From contig CALJPQ010000024.1 of assembly GCA_937980645.1 (NCBI GenBank), forward strand, positions 1 to 35,398: a DNA stretch of 35,398 bases, read 5' to 3'. This document shows, piece by piece, positions 1 through 8,182 of the stretch; the first letter of the stretch is position 1; each line of letters begins with the position of its first letter. The stretch comes from an uncultured Saprospiraceae bacterium (lineage in GTDB: Bacteria > Bacteroidota > Bacteroidia > Chitinophagales > Saprospiraceae). The position numbers were made by a program, and so were the translations under genes. The notes beneath the pieces are model-generated. The model did no database searches. It worked only from the letters and a program-made list of their open reading frames with translations, and was not told the DNA's origin.

Positions 1-1326
1 CGGTAGCAAGGTGTAACCCTCCTTGCGCTGCACCTCCGCCGGCGGCTCGTAGGGCAGGTGCGTGAAGCCGTCGCCCGGACGCTGACCATTGAGCGTATCG
101 CACGGAGAACCCTCCCACTCGCCTAAACGGTAATTGGGGTAAACGGACATGGTGCCGTTGTTGAACTTTGGTAAATCTATCCCGTGCTGCTGAACATCAG
201 CTATCTGACCAGGCAAGTCAGGATGGTGAATAACGTGAAGAGAAAGTGTGCTGTTTCTAGTGGCGTAGTAGATTTTTCCGTCTGGCAATAAACTGGGAGT
301 CCAAAACAAGGTATTAAATGGTGGATGTGGTGAAGCAAAGTCATCAAATTGGACTAATGTATCCATAGTGATATCAACATCGGGCGGGCGGGTATCAATA
401 ACTGTGATTGCAGTCCATGAAGAAAGGTATATATGACTGGAGTTCTTAGAAAAGGCCGTCATATATTTTGGTAGGCCGGGCAAGATCCCATCATTCATAG
501 TTAAGACCTTTAGATTTGAAAAAGTGCCTGAGCATCGGTCAAAGTCATAAATGTAAAGCCCTCTCCCGCCATCACATCTGCTGTATGTACTACCATCGGG
601 AGATATAGAACAAAATCCGAAATTGTCTCGACCTGGAAAACTATAGGGCATCTGGTGTTCAAAAGGCCCATGTAAGCCTTTTGGGTCAAGAAGAAAAGTG
701 TAAATAATAGGTTGTTCCAAGGAGCCAGTTATAATCCACCAGTCTCTGCCATTACCATGCTTTACAGCTACTGGAAAACTGTAGTAACCATAGCAAGGTA
801 ATAAAATGCAATTCTTTTCTATAACAGCGCCTAAGCCATTATTTGCATTCATATCTATCTTACTGTAATAAAAAGGACAAGAAACGTATTCATGAATAGA
901 ACTCTCTATTGCCATATGGAAAAGAAAGTATTGGTTAGAGCCGGTTGGAGATGGTAAGGCAAAGCACATAGGTAAAACTGGATAAGCCTCTTTATTAAAA
1001 GAGTTCCAGAGGCTGCCGGGATTTATACTGTCTCCATTGCTCATTATTAAATTCAATTTATTTCGTATAGAAATACCATTTGTGTAAAACACCAAACTCC
1101 CACTTGAGTCGGATAATGAACAAGTATAGGAATATAGACTCACATTTTGATATCTGCCTTTAATTTTTGGAGGTACATAGTTAAAGTCTATTTCAAAAAA
1201 GCCAATTTGAGGGCTTGGGCTTGCGGTCTTGTAGCCAAACAATTGAATGTAATCATGTTTTTGTGTCCATGTGTACGGCAGGTTCAGGACCATCAGGCAG
1301 AATGACAGAGATATAAGCCGATTCAT
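1..1326 (-). CDS. Secreted beta-propeller-like surface protein, 3' end cut by window edge
   Basis: An open frame of 442 codons runs from the ATG at 1326 to the left edge without a stop, so the C-terminus is missing. The protein begins MNRLISLSFCLMVLNLPYTW, a short signal peptide. The body holds phrases typical of a Bacteroidota secreted family with propeller-like repeats: SLSDSSGSLVFYTNG (about residue 70), ISPDGSTYSRCDGG (about 240), SLLPDGKIYYAT (about 350), and near the end YPNYRLGEWEGSPCDTL. In that family the last phrase usually comes just before a T9SS sorting domain, which would lie outside the window. The last 150 bases or so are visibly more GC-rich than the rest, suggesting a modular join. 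It lies 59 bases downstream of the beta-helix gene on the same strand, behind a hairpin. No enzyme motif was seen, so the function is unknown; recognition of this fold is from memory of related proteins. Confidence 0.75.
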   Translation of the reverse strand, partial: MNRLISLSFCLMVLNLPYTWTQKHDYIQLFGYKTASPSPQIGFFEIDFNYVPPKIKGRYQNVSLYSYTCSLSDSSGSLVFYTNGISIRNKLNLIMSNGDSINPGSLWNSFNKEAYPVLPMCFALPSPTGSNQYFLFHMAIESSIHEYVSCPFYYSKIDMNANNGLGAVIEKNCILLPCYGYYSFPVAVKHGNGRDWWIITGSLEQPIIYTFLLDPKGLHGPFEHQMPYSFPGRDNFGFCSISPDGSTYSRCDGGRGLYIYDFDRCSGTFSNLKVLTMNDGILPGLPKYMTAFSKNSSHIYLSSWTAITVIDTRPPDVDITMDTLVQFDDFASPHPPFNTLFWTPSLLPDGKIYYATRNSTLSLHVIHHPDLPGQIADVQQHGIDLPKFNNGTMSVYPNYRLGEWEGSPCDTLNGQRPGDGFTHLPYEPPAEVQRKEGYTLLP

Positions 1327-1344
1327 TGTAACATAGAATAATAT

Positions 1345-1374
1345 GCGGAGGCTGCTGTATTGAGCAGCCTCCGC
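1345..1374 (-). terminator. Perfect 12-bp hairpin between the two left-end secreted genes
   Basis: GCGGAGGCTGCT (1345-1356) is followed by a 6-base loop and its exact reverse complement (1363-1374). It sits just past the stop of the beta-helix gene and before the start of the next gene on the minus strand. The bases after the stem on the minus strand are AT-rich (ATATTATTCT) but not a clean T run. Termination or 3'-end stabilisation is therefore likely but not certain. Confidence 0.6.
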
Positions 1375-1385
1375 GGGTGATGTTT

Positions 1386-4283
1386 TTAGTGAACAACGCT
1401 CATTCGGCTGAGTACTTGTACGCCTTGATCGGTCCGGACGTTTATTTGATAAACGCCGGCGGGTAGGGAGCGGGTTTCTACGTCGAATGCGGTTGTTTCC
1501 TTCAGGAGCGTCTGTTGTACCATTTGCCCCTGAGGGTTGAAAATTTGCAGCGTTCCCGTTATAGATTGTTCGAATACTAATCGGCATCGGTCGGATGCTG
1601 GGTTGGGCATCAGTCGTGCCGTCGGTATTGCCGTTTCGGCGCGGCTGCGCGGCGCCACGTAGCCCGGGCACATGGCCTCGTCGTTGTAGTTGATCTGCCC
1701 GATGGCGGCGCGCGCCATTACCACGCCAATGCCGCCTTCGTGGCGGCATTGGTCGGCAATGGTTTGCAGGGCGTTGTATTGTTCTGTGGTCCAGCTTTCT
1801 GCGCCCGACAGAACGCGCTCCACCTGGAGTGCCAGCACGGTCTTGAGGTTCTGTTCCCACGCTTCTCCGGCTTCTATGGCAGCCAGGTCGGTTGCCAGCA
1901 GTTGAGCGCGAGTAGCGATCAGGTCAGCGTATTGTCCGCTCAGAGACTGAGTTGTTTGCTGGAGGGCGACGAGTTCGTCCTGTCGCTGGGCGATGCTCTG
2001 GGCCAGGGTCTGGCGTTCGGAGTGGGTCTGAGCGGCTTGCATTTGCTCAGTGAGCAACTGCAGTTCCTCGAGTTTGTCTTCTACGGCTGCCTGGTTGTCT
2101 GTCCAGGCGTTTTCCAACGCTGGAGTAAAGCGGAAAAGACGTTCCCAATCGCGCTTGGCGCGATAAAGGCTATCCAGTGTACTGTTCTCGCGCACGGTGT
2201 AAAAGGCTTCCGCCATACTGCCCGTCGGACGCAAGTTTGGGTGTTCAGTCAGAGTGGCGAATGCCCGAAACTCAGCTTCCCATCCAGAGGCTGGATAGCC
2301 TTTGTAGGCCGGGAAGGTACCAGATATCGCCATTTCATCCCCAGCTGAAAGCCACTCTCCTTCTTCATGTTCTTCAATGCAAGAAAGAATGCCACTGGGG
2401 GTACCTCCTGAAAACTCAAACAAATCTAAAGGTTGACGCGGATTGGCCCAGAAGTTAGATAAAATATCAGGGTCATTAATGAAGAACTTAGAGGCATTTA
2501 TCATAAAAAGAGACGGCATTCCATCATACAGTGCTTCGTATTGGCCTCCGGGTGGTAAATCACCTGGCCAACGATTTTCTTTTTCGTATTGTTGACCGAT
2601 GACAGATCCAGGATATAGGTACAATCCTACAGCATTGTCTGACATCACATTATATCGAAAGTCAGTGTGATCGCAAATGCCCGTGAAATCGAAGCCTCGA
2701 TTCAGCCCGGAGGTTGTGTTGCAGGATACCAAAGAGTAGGTCGTTTCACGCGTTTGTATCCCTTGATACAAGTGCTGGGTAGTACTCAGAAAGCCAAAAT
2801 TCCCTATGGCCTTATTCTGAATTAATTTGTTATCAGGCGAGTTGTAGAGAAAAACACCTCTAAATTCGTGATCTCCGAGAGGGATATGGTTCTGATAGAA
2901 CTCATTATCTTCAATAATAATTCTTCCGTTAATATTAGTCAAAAAGACGCCAAGACTTATACGTTTCAGGAAGGCAGGCGGTTTTTCGTCGTCATAATGC
3001 TTGTTTTTTCGTATTCTAACCTCCCCGGAGGGCAGTGCAAGGTTGCTATTATACCACATGACAAAAGTTTTTTCATAATCTTCCGTATCACTATTATCTC
3101 TGGCTTCATTTTCGCTGACTATAGCACCCGTAAGCGGAGAGTTGAACACTCCTATGGCTTCTTGCCCGTAAGACTCAAAACGGCTCTTATGTAGCCGCAG
3201 AAACGATGGTGCGCCACTATTAAACATATAGATAGCGCGCTCATCATTCTTTTTAAAGAGTCCCTCTTCAACCGAAAGGTGATATCTTTTGAGGTCTATG
3301 CCTCTTTTGAATCCTTCTATAAAGGTTGGGCTGCTAACTGAGCCACCCAGTCCTTTGATGTTAGCATTAAAAACCCCCGTCGTTCCTCGAAGCCGGATGC
3401 CCTCTTCACCATCGGGTGTTTTGATCCTGGTGTTGACGACCTCTATATTGGAGTTCTGCGCGTCAATGCCGTATTGGTAATCCAGAATTACATTCGGCTG
3501 TCCGCTTTGGGCCATGTCGCCGATAGGGAAATAAGGGACACCCGTTAACAAGATTGCCCTTGTATCGTTTTCGCTGCCGCAAAAGACCGTGTACTGTCTG
3601 GCACGCTTGAAAGTATTATGGGCAATACCATTTCCAAAAACAATAACTCCGCCTATGGCTTCGAGGCAGCGCCAATTATCCAAAAAAATGCTCTCTACTA
3701 TTTCAACGGCACTCCGAGGGTAGCATTTGACTCCTCCGCACGAATTGTAAATAGCGCTGTTTTTGATACTAATGGATGTTCCAGCCTTTACTTCGATTTT
3801 ATCCCAGGAGTCCTCGCATCCTCGGATAGTGGTGCCGTCGAAAACAACGTAGCCATTCTCCACAATCAGGCTTGAGCTGGGCGTTAGCATGATGATCTCG
3901 CTTCCTGGAAGGAAAGTATAGCTTTGGTCAAACGTAATCGAATAAAACACTACGAGTTTTTGTGGGCCTTGATTAGGGTCGGGAAGGTCTTGCACGGTAG
4001 CCGGTTGCGTCAGAAAGATAAAGTCTGTGAAATCGGTCGGGCATGGCGGCGTCTGTGCGAGGACTCGAACGTTCCAAGCGGCCATAATCACAGCCAGGCA
4101 TAAACCCAAAGCTACAAATTTCTTGCGGAGAGAGGATATTAGTGCCCCCCCCCCCCCGCCAGATAGCGGAGCATCAGGGCAACCAGCGATGAGTGAACGG
4201 TGAGTGGGAATGCCAGCAAAAGCATTGCCGGCGGGAGGCAACGATGACGTTGCGCGAGACGGAATTTTGACAGAGTGTGTCAT
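1386..4283 (-). CDS. T9SS-secreted parallel beta-helix protein with coiled coil and type A sorting domain
   Basis: About 965 residues from the ATG chosen here (MTHSVKIPS). The frame is open up to 4493, but a promoter-like element at 4454-4484 makes starts above about 4447 unlikely. A signal-peptide core (FVALGLCLAVIMAAW) ends at VLAQ, about 70 residues in, after a low-complexity leader containing Gly codons from a 13-G run. The passenger has right-handed beta-helix character: short repeats rich in N-x-[IF] turns, e.g. IIIEDNEFYQNHIPLG and LIQNKAIGNFGFL. Then comes a Glu/Gln-rich, probably coiled-coil, stretch (KLEELQLLTEQMQ). The last 80 residues are a T9SS type A domain: LMPNPASDRCRLVF, LQIFNPQGQMVQQ, LPAGVYQINV. 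Export to the cell surface by T9SS is inferred; the ligand or substrate is unknown. The true start is uncertain because any change in the G run alters the N-terminus. Confidence 0.85.
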   Translation of the reverse strand: MTHSVKIPSRATSSLPPAGNAFAGIPTHRSLIAGCPDAPLSGGGGGALISSLRKKFVALGLCLAVIMAAWNVRVLAQTPPCPTDFTDFIFLTQPATVQDLPDPNQGPQKLVVFYSITFDQSYTFLPGSEIIMLTPSSSLIVENGYVVFDGTTIRGCEDSWDKIEVKAGTSISIKNSAIYNSCGGVKCYPRSAVEIVESIFLDNWRCLEAIGGVIVFGNGIAHNTFKRARQYTVFCGSENDTRAILLTGVPYFPIGDMAQSGQPNVILDYQYGIDAQNSNIEVVNTRIKTPDGEEGIRLRGTTGVFNANIKGLGGSVSSPTFIEGFKRGIDLKRYHLSVEEGLFKKNDERAIYMFNSGAPSFLRLHKSRFESYGQEAIGVFNSPLTGAIVSENEARDNSDTEDYEKTFVMWYNSNLALPSGEVRIRKNKHYDDEKPPAFLKRISLGVFLTNINGRIIIEDNEFYQNHIPLGDHEFRGVFLYNSPDNKLIQNKAIGNFGFLSTTQHLYQGIQTRETTYSLVSCNTTSGLNRGFDFTGICDHTDFRYNVMSDNAVGLYLYPGSVIGQQYEKENRWPGDLPPGGQYEALYDGMPSLFMINASKFFINDPDILSNFWANPRQPLDLFEFSGGTPSGILSCIEEHEEGEWLSAGDEMAISGTFPAYKGYPASGWEAEFRAFATLTEHPNLRPTGSMAEAFYTVRENSTLDSLYRAKRDWERLFRFTPALENAWTDNQAAVEDKLEELQLLTEQMQAAQTHSERQTLAQSIAQRQDELVALQQTTQSLSGQYADLIATRAQLLATDLAAIEAGEAWEQNLKTVLALQVERVLSGAESWTTEQYNALQTIADQCRHEGGIGVVMARAAIGQINYNDEAMCPGYVAPRSRAETAIPTARLMPNPASDRCRLVFEQSITGTLQIFNPQGQMVQQTLLKETTAFDVETRSLPAGVYQINVRTDQGVQVLSRMSVVH
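4145..4157 (-). repeat. Homopolymer of 13 C (13 G in the coding strand)
   Basis: The run lies in the 5' part of the beta-helix gene, directly upstream of its signal peptide. With 13 G, the frame starting MTHSVKI reads through into the signal peptide. With 14 G, a different upstream frame (MLLLAFPL...MLRYLAG) would be joined instead. With 13 G that second frame stops at a TAA just past the run. Runs this long are slippage-prone, in the cell and in sequencing. Confidence 0.9.
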
Positions 4284-4453
4284 TAGTAAACGGTTTGAAA
4301 AATGAATGATAAAGACTGCGTCAGCCCATTTCATCCACATCGCCTTCTGCAGTGTCGGCGGTAGGTAGAGGCATGTTTCATGGAGAGGGATTAAAAAGCA
4401 AGGTTGGTTTTCGCTTCTGGAAGCATGCGCGCGCAAGAAAAGATATGGACGTA

Positions 4454-4484
4454 CAAAAGTAGAATCTTTTTGGTCTTTCTCCAA
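4454..4484 (-). promoter_or_regulatory. Bacteroidota-type promoter for the beta-helix gene
   Basis: On the minus strand TTG (4484-4482) is followed by 20 bases and TACTTTTG (4461-4454), an exact match to TAnnTTTG. Transcription would begin near 4447, about 165 bases before the chosen ATG. Confidence 0.6.
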
Positions 4485-4670
4485 GAGTTGCACAAAAATT
4501 TAACCTTCGGCGTCTGGGGGCATTTTGCCGGTATTTGGGGGTTTCCGGCCGGTGTTGGGTGTTTTTGGGCCGGTTTCTTTGGCGGGTGGTTTTTGTTAAA
4601 ATTTTGCCTTCGGCCTCGGTGAGGTTCCCGCCTTGCTGGGAAGTATTGCCAGGGTTTTCTTCCTTGAGTG

Positions 4671-4703
4671 GAGACGACACCTCCTGGCCGGAGATGTTGC
4701 CTC
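4671..4703. repeat. Intergenic palindrome, 33-base type, copy 1
   Basis: Left arm GAGACGACACCTCC, 5-base centre TGGCC, right arm GGAGATGTTGCCTC. The arms pair at 11 of 14 positions. The unit shares its 33-base length and arm sequence with copies near 10.65, 15.65, 18.9 and 23.0 kb. Confidence 0.8.
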
Positions 4704-4880
4704 TTGATGGCAGCCTTAGAAAGGCTATGTCTTCGCAGGTTGCGATTGCTCCCGAAACGCGAAGCCTTTTTCCCGACAATCCGAGAGGCCTTTCTACCTT
4801 TGCCCGCCCTTTCGCCGGGCCGGCAGACGGAAGGGTTTTTTCTTTTTGGCGCATGCGCCGGCCATGTGTTCAACGACGAC

Positions 4881-6329
4881 ATGAAACGGACAAAAATTGC
4901 TGAAGTTTTAACGAAAGAACCGATAGGTCAGGAAGTTACGGTGATGGGCTGGGTGCGTGCCTTTCGCAACAATCAGTTCATTGCGCTCAACGACGGCTCC
5001 TGTGCGCGGCACCTGCAAGTGGTGGTAAATCCGGAGCAGCTGGGTGAGCAAACGCTGAGTCGCATCAAGTTTGGCGCGGCTATTGGCGCTGTGGGGCGCG
5101 TGGTCGAAAGCCAGGGCAAGGGGCAACGCATCGAGGTGGAGGCCCGCGAGGTTACCATTTACGGCGATTGTGATTTGGAGAAGTATCCGCTTCAGCCTAA
5201 AAAGCTGTCGCTGGAGTACTTGCGCGAGCATGCGCATTTGCGCTTCCGCACCAACACGTTCGGCGCCGTCTTCCGCGTGCGGCACGCGCTGGCCTATGCC
5301 GTGCATCAGTTCTTCCACGAGCGCGGCTTTTTCTACCTCCACACGCCCATCATTACAGCCAGCGACGCCGAGGGCGCGGGCGAAATGTTCCGCGTAACGA
5401 CTCTGCCGTTAGACAATGTGCCCCGCACGCCCGACGGCCAGGTGGACTACAAACAGGACTTCTTCGGACGCCCCACCAACCTGACCGTATCGGGCCAATT
5501 GGAGGCCGAATTGGGGGCCTTAGCCTTAGGTGAAGTCTATACCTTCGGCCCAACGTTCCGCGCCGAAAACTCCAATACCACGCGGCATCTGGCCGAATTC
5601 TGGATGATCGAACCCGAAGTAGCCTTCGCCGACCTGGAAGACAACGCCAACTTAGCCGAGGCTATGCTGCAGTACGTCTGCCGCTATGCCCTGGAGCATT
5701 GCCCTGAAGACCTCCAGCTCTTAGAAGAGCGCCTCCTCGAAGAGGAAAAGGTCAAACCGCAAGACCAACGCTCGCCCATGCCGCTGCGCGAAAAAATACG
5801 CTTCGTGGTGGACAACCGCTTCGAGCGCCTGACCTACACGGAAGCCATCGAAATCCTTAAAAATTCGCCGCCTAATAAGAAGGGCAAGTTCCAGTTTCCC
5901 ATCGAGCGCTGGGGCGCTGACCTACAGAGCGAACACGAGCGTTACTTAGTGGAAAAGCATTTTCAAAAACCCGTCATCCTGACCAACTACCCGGCGGCCA
6001 TCAAGGCCTTCTACATGCGCTTAGACGACCCTAAGGAGGGCGTGCCTGGCCCCACGGTAGCTGCCATGGACATCCTTTTCCCCGGCATCGGCGAGATTGT
6101 GGGTGGCTCCCAGCGCGAAGAGCGCTTAGACGTGCTGCTGCAAAAGATGCGCGACATGAACATTCCGGAAGACGAGCTGTACTGGTTCTTGGACACACGC
6201 CGCTTTGGCACCTGCCCGCATGCTGGCTTTGGTCTGGGCTTCGAGCGCTTAGTGCAGTTCGTTACGGGCATGAGCAACATCCGCGACGTGATTGCCTTCC
6301 CGCGCTATCCGGGTAATGCAGAATTTTGA
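4881..6329 (+). CDS. asnS: Asparaginyl-tRNA synthetase
   Basis: Cytoplasmic class II synthetase, 482 residues, charging tRNA-Asn with asparagine using ATP. An N-terminal OB-fold anticodon-binding domain (VTVMGWVRAFRNNQFIALNDG, about residues 19-39) is followed by the catalytic core. The core has motif 2 (FRAENSNTTRHLAEFWMIEPE, about 226-246) and motif 3 (GFGLGFERLVQFVTG, about 449-463). Length and the RHLAEFWMIEPE phrase fit AsnRS rather than AspRS. The frame stays open 71 codons further upstream, but that part crosses an intergenic palindrome and has no synthetase similarity. The ATG giving MKRTKIAEVL fits the family N-terminus. panC follows after 8 bases, so the two are probably cotranscribed. 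Confidence 0.95.
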   Translation: MKRTKIAEVLTKEPIGQEVTVMGWVRAFRNNQFIALNDGSCARHLQVVVNPEQLGEQTLSRIKFGAAIGAVGRVVESQGKGQRIEVEAREVTIYGDCDLEKYPLQPKKLSLEYLREHAHLRFRTNTFGAVFRVRHALAYAVHQFFHERGFFYLHTPIITASDAEGAGEMFRVTTLPLDNVPRTPDGQVDYKQDFFGRPTNLTVSGQLEAELGALALGEVYTFGPTFRAENSNTTRHLAEFWMIEPEVAFADLEDNANLAEAMLQYVCRYALEHCPEDLQLLEERLLEEEKVKPQDQRSPMPLREKIRFVVDNRFERLTYTEAIEILKNSPPNKKGKFQFPIERWGADLQSEHERYLVEKHFQKPVILTNYPAAIKAFYMRLDDPKEGVPGPTVAAMDILFPGIGEIVGGSQREERLDVLLQKMRDMNIPEDELYWFLDTRRFGTCPHAGFGLGFERLVQFVTGMSNIRDVIAFPRYPGNAEF

Positions 6330-6337
6330 GCCCTCTG

Positions 6338-7204
6338 ATGCGCATTTTTGAGAAAATAGCTGACCTGCAAGGGTGGCTCGCCCAACGGCGCGAGGCGGGC
6401 TATAGCATCGGCTTCGCTCCTACGATGGGCGCCCTGCACGAGGGGCACCTCAGTCTAGTGCGCATGGCCGAGGCAGCGGGCGATGTGCCGGTGGTGAGCA
6501 TCTTCGTCAACCCTACCCAGTTCAACGACCCCGAAGACCTGCGCCGATACCCGCGCATGCCGGAGCACGACATCGCCCTGTTGCAAACAGCGGGTTGTCA
6601 GGCACTCTTCATGCCCGACGTGGAAGAGGTTTACCCGCCCGGGCAAGACCTGACCGTTCGGCTGGACTTTGGGCGGCTGACCGAGGTGATGGAGGGCCAG
6701 TTTCGCCCCGGTCATTTTCAAGGTATGGCCACGGTGGTCAAGCGCCTGTTGGACATCGTCGAGCCGCAGCGGCTGTACATGGGCCAGAAGGACTTTCAGC
6801 AGCTGACCATCGTGCGCGAAATGCTGCGGCGTCTGGCCTTGCCCATCGAGTTGGTCATGTGCCCGACCGTTCGGGAACCGGACGGCCTGGCCATGTCGAG
6901 CCGCAACCTGCGCCTAACGCCGGAGATGCGCGCCGCAGCACCTGCCCTTTTTCGCACCCTGATGGCGGCGGGCAAGGCCTTTCTGGCGGGCACATCCACA
7001 GCCGACATCCAGCAAGCAGCCCTGCAAACCCTGCACAGCGCTGGCCTCAGACCGGAGTACTTCGAGATTGTGGACGGCTACACCCTGCTGCCCGTAGCGC
7101 ACCCTGAGGCCAGCCCGTTTGTCGTGGCCTGCGTGGCCGCCTGGGCAGGTGATGTGCGGCTCATTGATAACCTCGTCTTGAAAGAAGAACGCCAGCAGCA
7201 ATAG
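6338..7204 (+). CDS. panC: Pantothenate synthetase (pantoate--beta-alanine ligase)
   Basis: Condenses pantoate and beta-alanine with ATP to give pantothenate, the last step before coenzyme A synthesis; cytoplasmic. At 288 residues it has the usual length. Visible signatures are PTMGALHEGHLSLVR (about residues 28-42, with the HxGH nucleotide-binding motif), VSIFVNPTQFNDPEDL, GQKDFQQL and SSRNLRL (about 187, the KMSKS-like loop). The frame could start at a TTG overlapping the asnS stop, but the ATG at 6338 (MRIFEKIADLQ) fits family N-termini. It lies 8 bases after asnS, with no promoter-like site between. No panB or panD is seen in the window. Confidence 0.95.
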   Translation: MRIFEKIADLQGWLAQRREAGYSIGFAPTMGALHEGHLSLVRMAEAAGDVPVVSIFVNPTQFNDPEDLRRYPRMPEHDIALLQTAGCQALFMPDVEEVYPPGQDLTVRLDFGRLTEVMEGQFRPGHFQGMATVVKRLLDIVEPQRLYMGQKDFQQLTIVREMLRRLALPIELVMCPTVREPDGLAMSSRNLRLTPEMRAAAPALFRTLMAAGKAFLAGTSTADIQQAALQTLHSAGLRPEYFEIVDGYTLLPVAHPEASPFVVACVAAWAGDVRLIDNLVLKEERQQQ

Positions 7205-7220
7205 CGCATACGCAGCACCT

Positions 7221-7251
7221 TTGTGCCCCAAAATCCTCCCTCTTTCCTTTG
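7221..7251 (+). promoter_or_regulatory. Probable promoter for nadC
   Basis: TTG at 7221-7223, a 20-base spacer, then TTCCTTTG at 7244-7251, one mismatch from TAnnTTTG. The start point would be near 7257. This makes the upstream in-frame nadC start at 7223 unlikely and supports the ATG at 7313. Confidence 0.45.
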
Positions 7252-7312
7252 TGCCCATTTTATTATAAAAAAACAGCCGTTCCGGCGGCGCATGCCGCAA
7301 AAACCCACTCTT

Positions 7313-8182
7313 ATGCGACCCGCTAACATCACGGACGAACAGATACGCGAATTTATTGCCGCCGGTCTGCGCGAAGACATTGGCCCGGGCGATCACACTT
7401 CGTTGGCCACCATACCGCCCGACCACCGCAGCCGAGCGGTGCTCAAGGTCAAAGACTACGGCGTGCTGGCCGGCGTCGAATTGGCCGAGCACATCTTCCG
7501 CTACTTAGACCCGGAGGTACGCTTTACCGTGCACAAAGCCGACGGGGCCGATGTCTTCTACGGCGATGAGGCCTTCGAGGTGGAAGGCCGCACGCGCGCT
7601 CTGCTGCAAGGCGAACGGCTGGCGCTCAACACGTTGCAGCGCATGAGCGGTATCGCTACATTGGCCAGTCGCTTTGCCTTCGAGGTGGGCGACCTACCCG
7701 TTAAGGTGCTCGACACGCGCAAGACCACACCCCTCATCCGCTTTTTGGAAAAATGGGCCGTCCACATCGGCGGCTGCGAAAACTACCGCTGGGGCCTCTA
7801 CGACCGCATCATGATCAAAGACAACCACGTGGACGCCTGTGGCGGCATCCGGCCCGCCATCGAGCGCGTACATCGCTATCTGCAGGAAAACTGCCTCGAC
7901 CTGGAGATTACCGTCGAGGTGCGCAACCTGGTCGAGCTCTACGAGGCCCTCGAGGTTGGCGGTATCCACCGCATCATGTTCGACAACTTCGATCTTCCCA
8001 TCTTGATAGAAGCCGTAGCAGTGGTGGCTCGCCGCGTCGAGACGGAAGCTTCGGGCGGCATCACGCTCTTCAACGTGCGCCGCTACGCCCTCACAGGCGT
8101 GGACTACGTCTCCTCCGGTGCGCTCACCCACTCGGCCCAGCCGTTGGATATGAGCCTGAAAATCAGGGCTGCCAACGGGTAA
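7313..8182 (+). CDS. nadC: Nicotinate-nucleotide pyrophosphorylase (quinolinate phosphoribosyltransferase)
   Basis: Converts quinolinate and PRPP to nicotinate mononucleotide in de novo NAD synthesis; cytoplasmic. From the ATG at 7313 (MRPANITDEQ) it is 289 residues, normal for the family. Signatures are EDIGPGDHTS near the N-terminus, LDTRKTTPLIRFLEKWAV (phosphate/quinolinate-binding Arg and Lys), DRIMIKDNH, and a C-terminal EASGGITLFNVRRYALTGVD barrel segment. An in-frame ATG at 7292 is possible. Its 3' end overlaps the convergent acyltransferase gene by 20 bases. The gene follows panC on the same strand, probably with its own promoter. Confidence 0.95.
   Translation: MRPANITDEQIREFIAAGLREDIGPGDHTSLATIPPDHRSRAVLKVKDYGVLAGVELAEHIFRYLDPEVRFTVHKADGADVFYGDEAFEVEGRTRALLQGERLALNTLQRMSGIATLASRFAFEVGDLPVKVLDTRKTTPLIRFLEKWAVHIGGCENYRWGLYDRIMIKDNHVDACGGIRPAIERVHRYLQENCLDLEITVEVRNLVELYEALEVGGIHRIMFDNFDLPILIEAVAVVARRVETEASGGITLFNVRRYALTGVDYVSSGALTHSAQPLDMSLKIRAANG

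Larger units (their letters stand above)
4284..4880. other. Divergent intergenic region before the beta-helix gene and asnS
   Basis: No convincing gene is present. ORFs on both strands here have low-complexity, Arg/Pro-rich translations and start ahead of likely promoters. The region holds a minus-strand promoter (4454-4484) and one copy of the intergenic palindrome (4671-4703). A possible degenerate half copy lies at about 4621-4650. A weak plus-strand -7-like TCTTTTTG at 4841-4848 lies 33 bases before the asnS ATG, without a clear -33 element. Confidence 0.6.

Noticed and set aside
4668..4880. Upstream extension of the asnS frame
   Set aside because: The extra 71 residues are Arg/Leu-rich, run through an intergenic palindrome and are not part of any AsnRS; MKRTKIAEV matches the family N-terminus.
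4378..4903. Several overlapping ORFs on both strands in the asnS upstream region
   Set aside because: Low-complexity translations, crossing the promoter and repeat, no family resemblance.
7223..7312. N-terminal extension of nadC from 7223
   Set aside because: It begins inside the likely -33 element and adds residues not found in the family.
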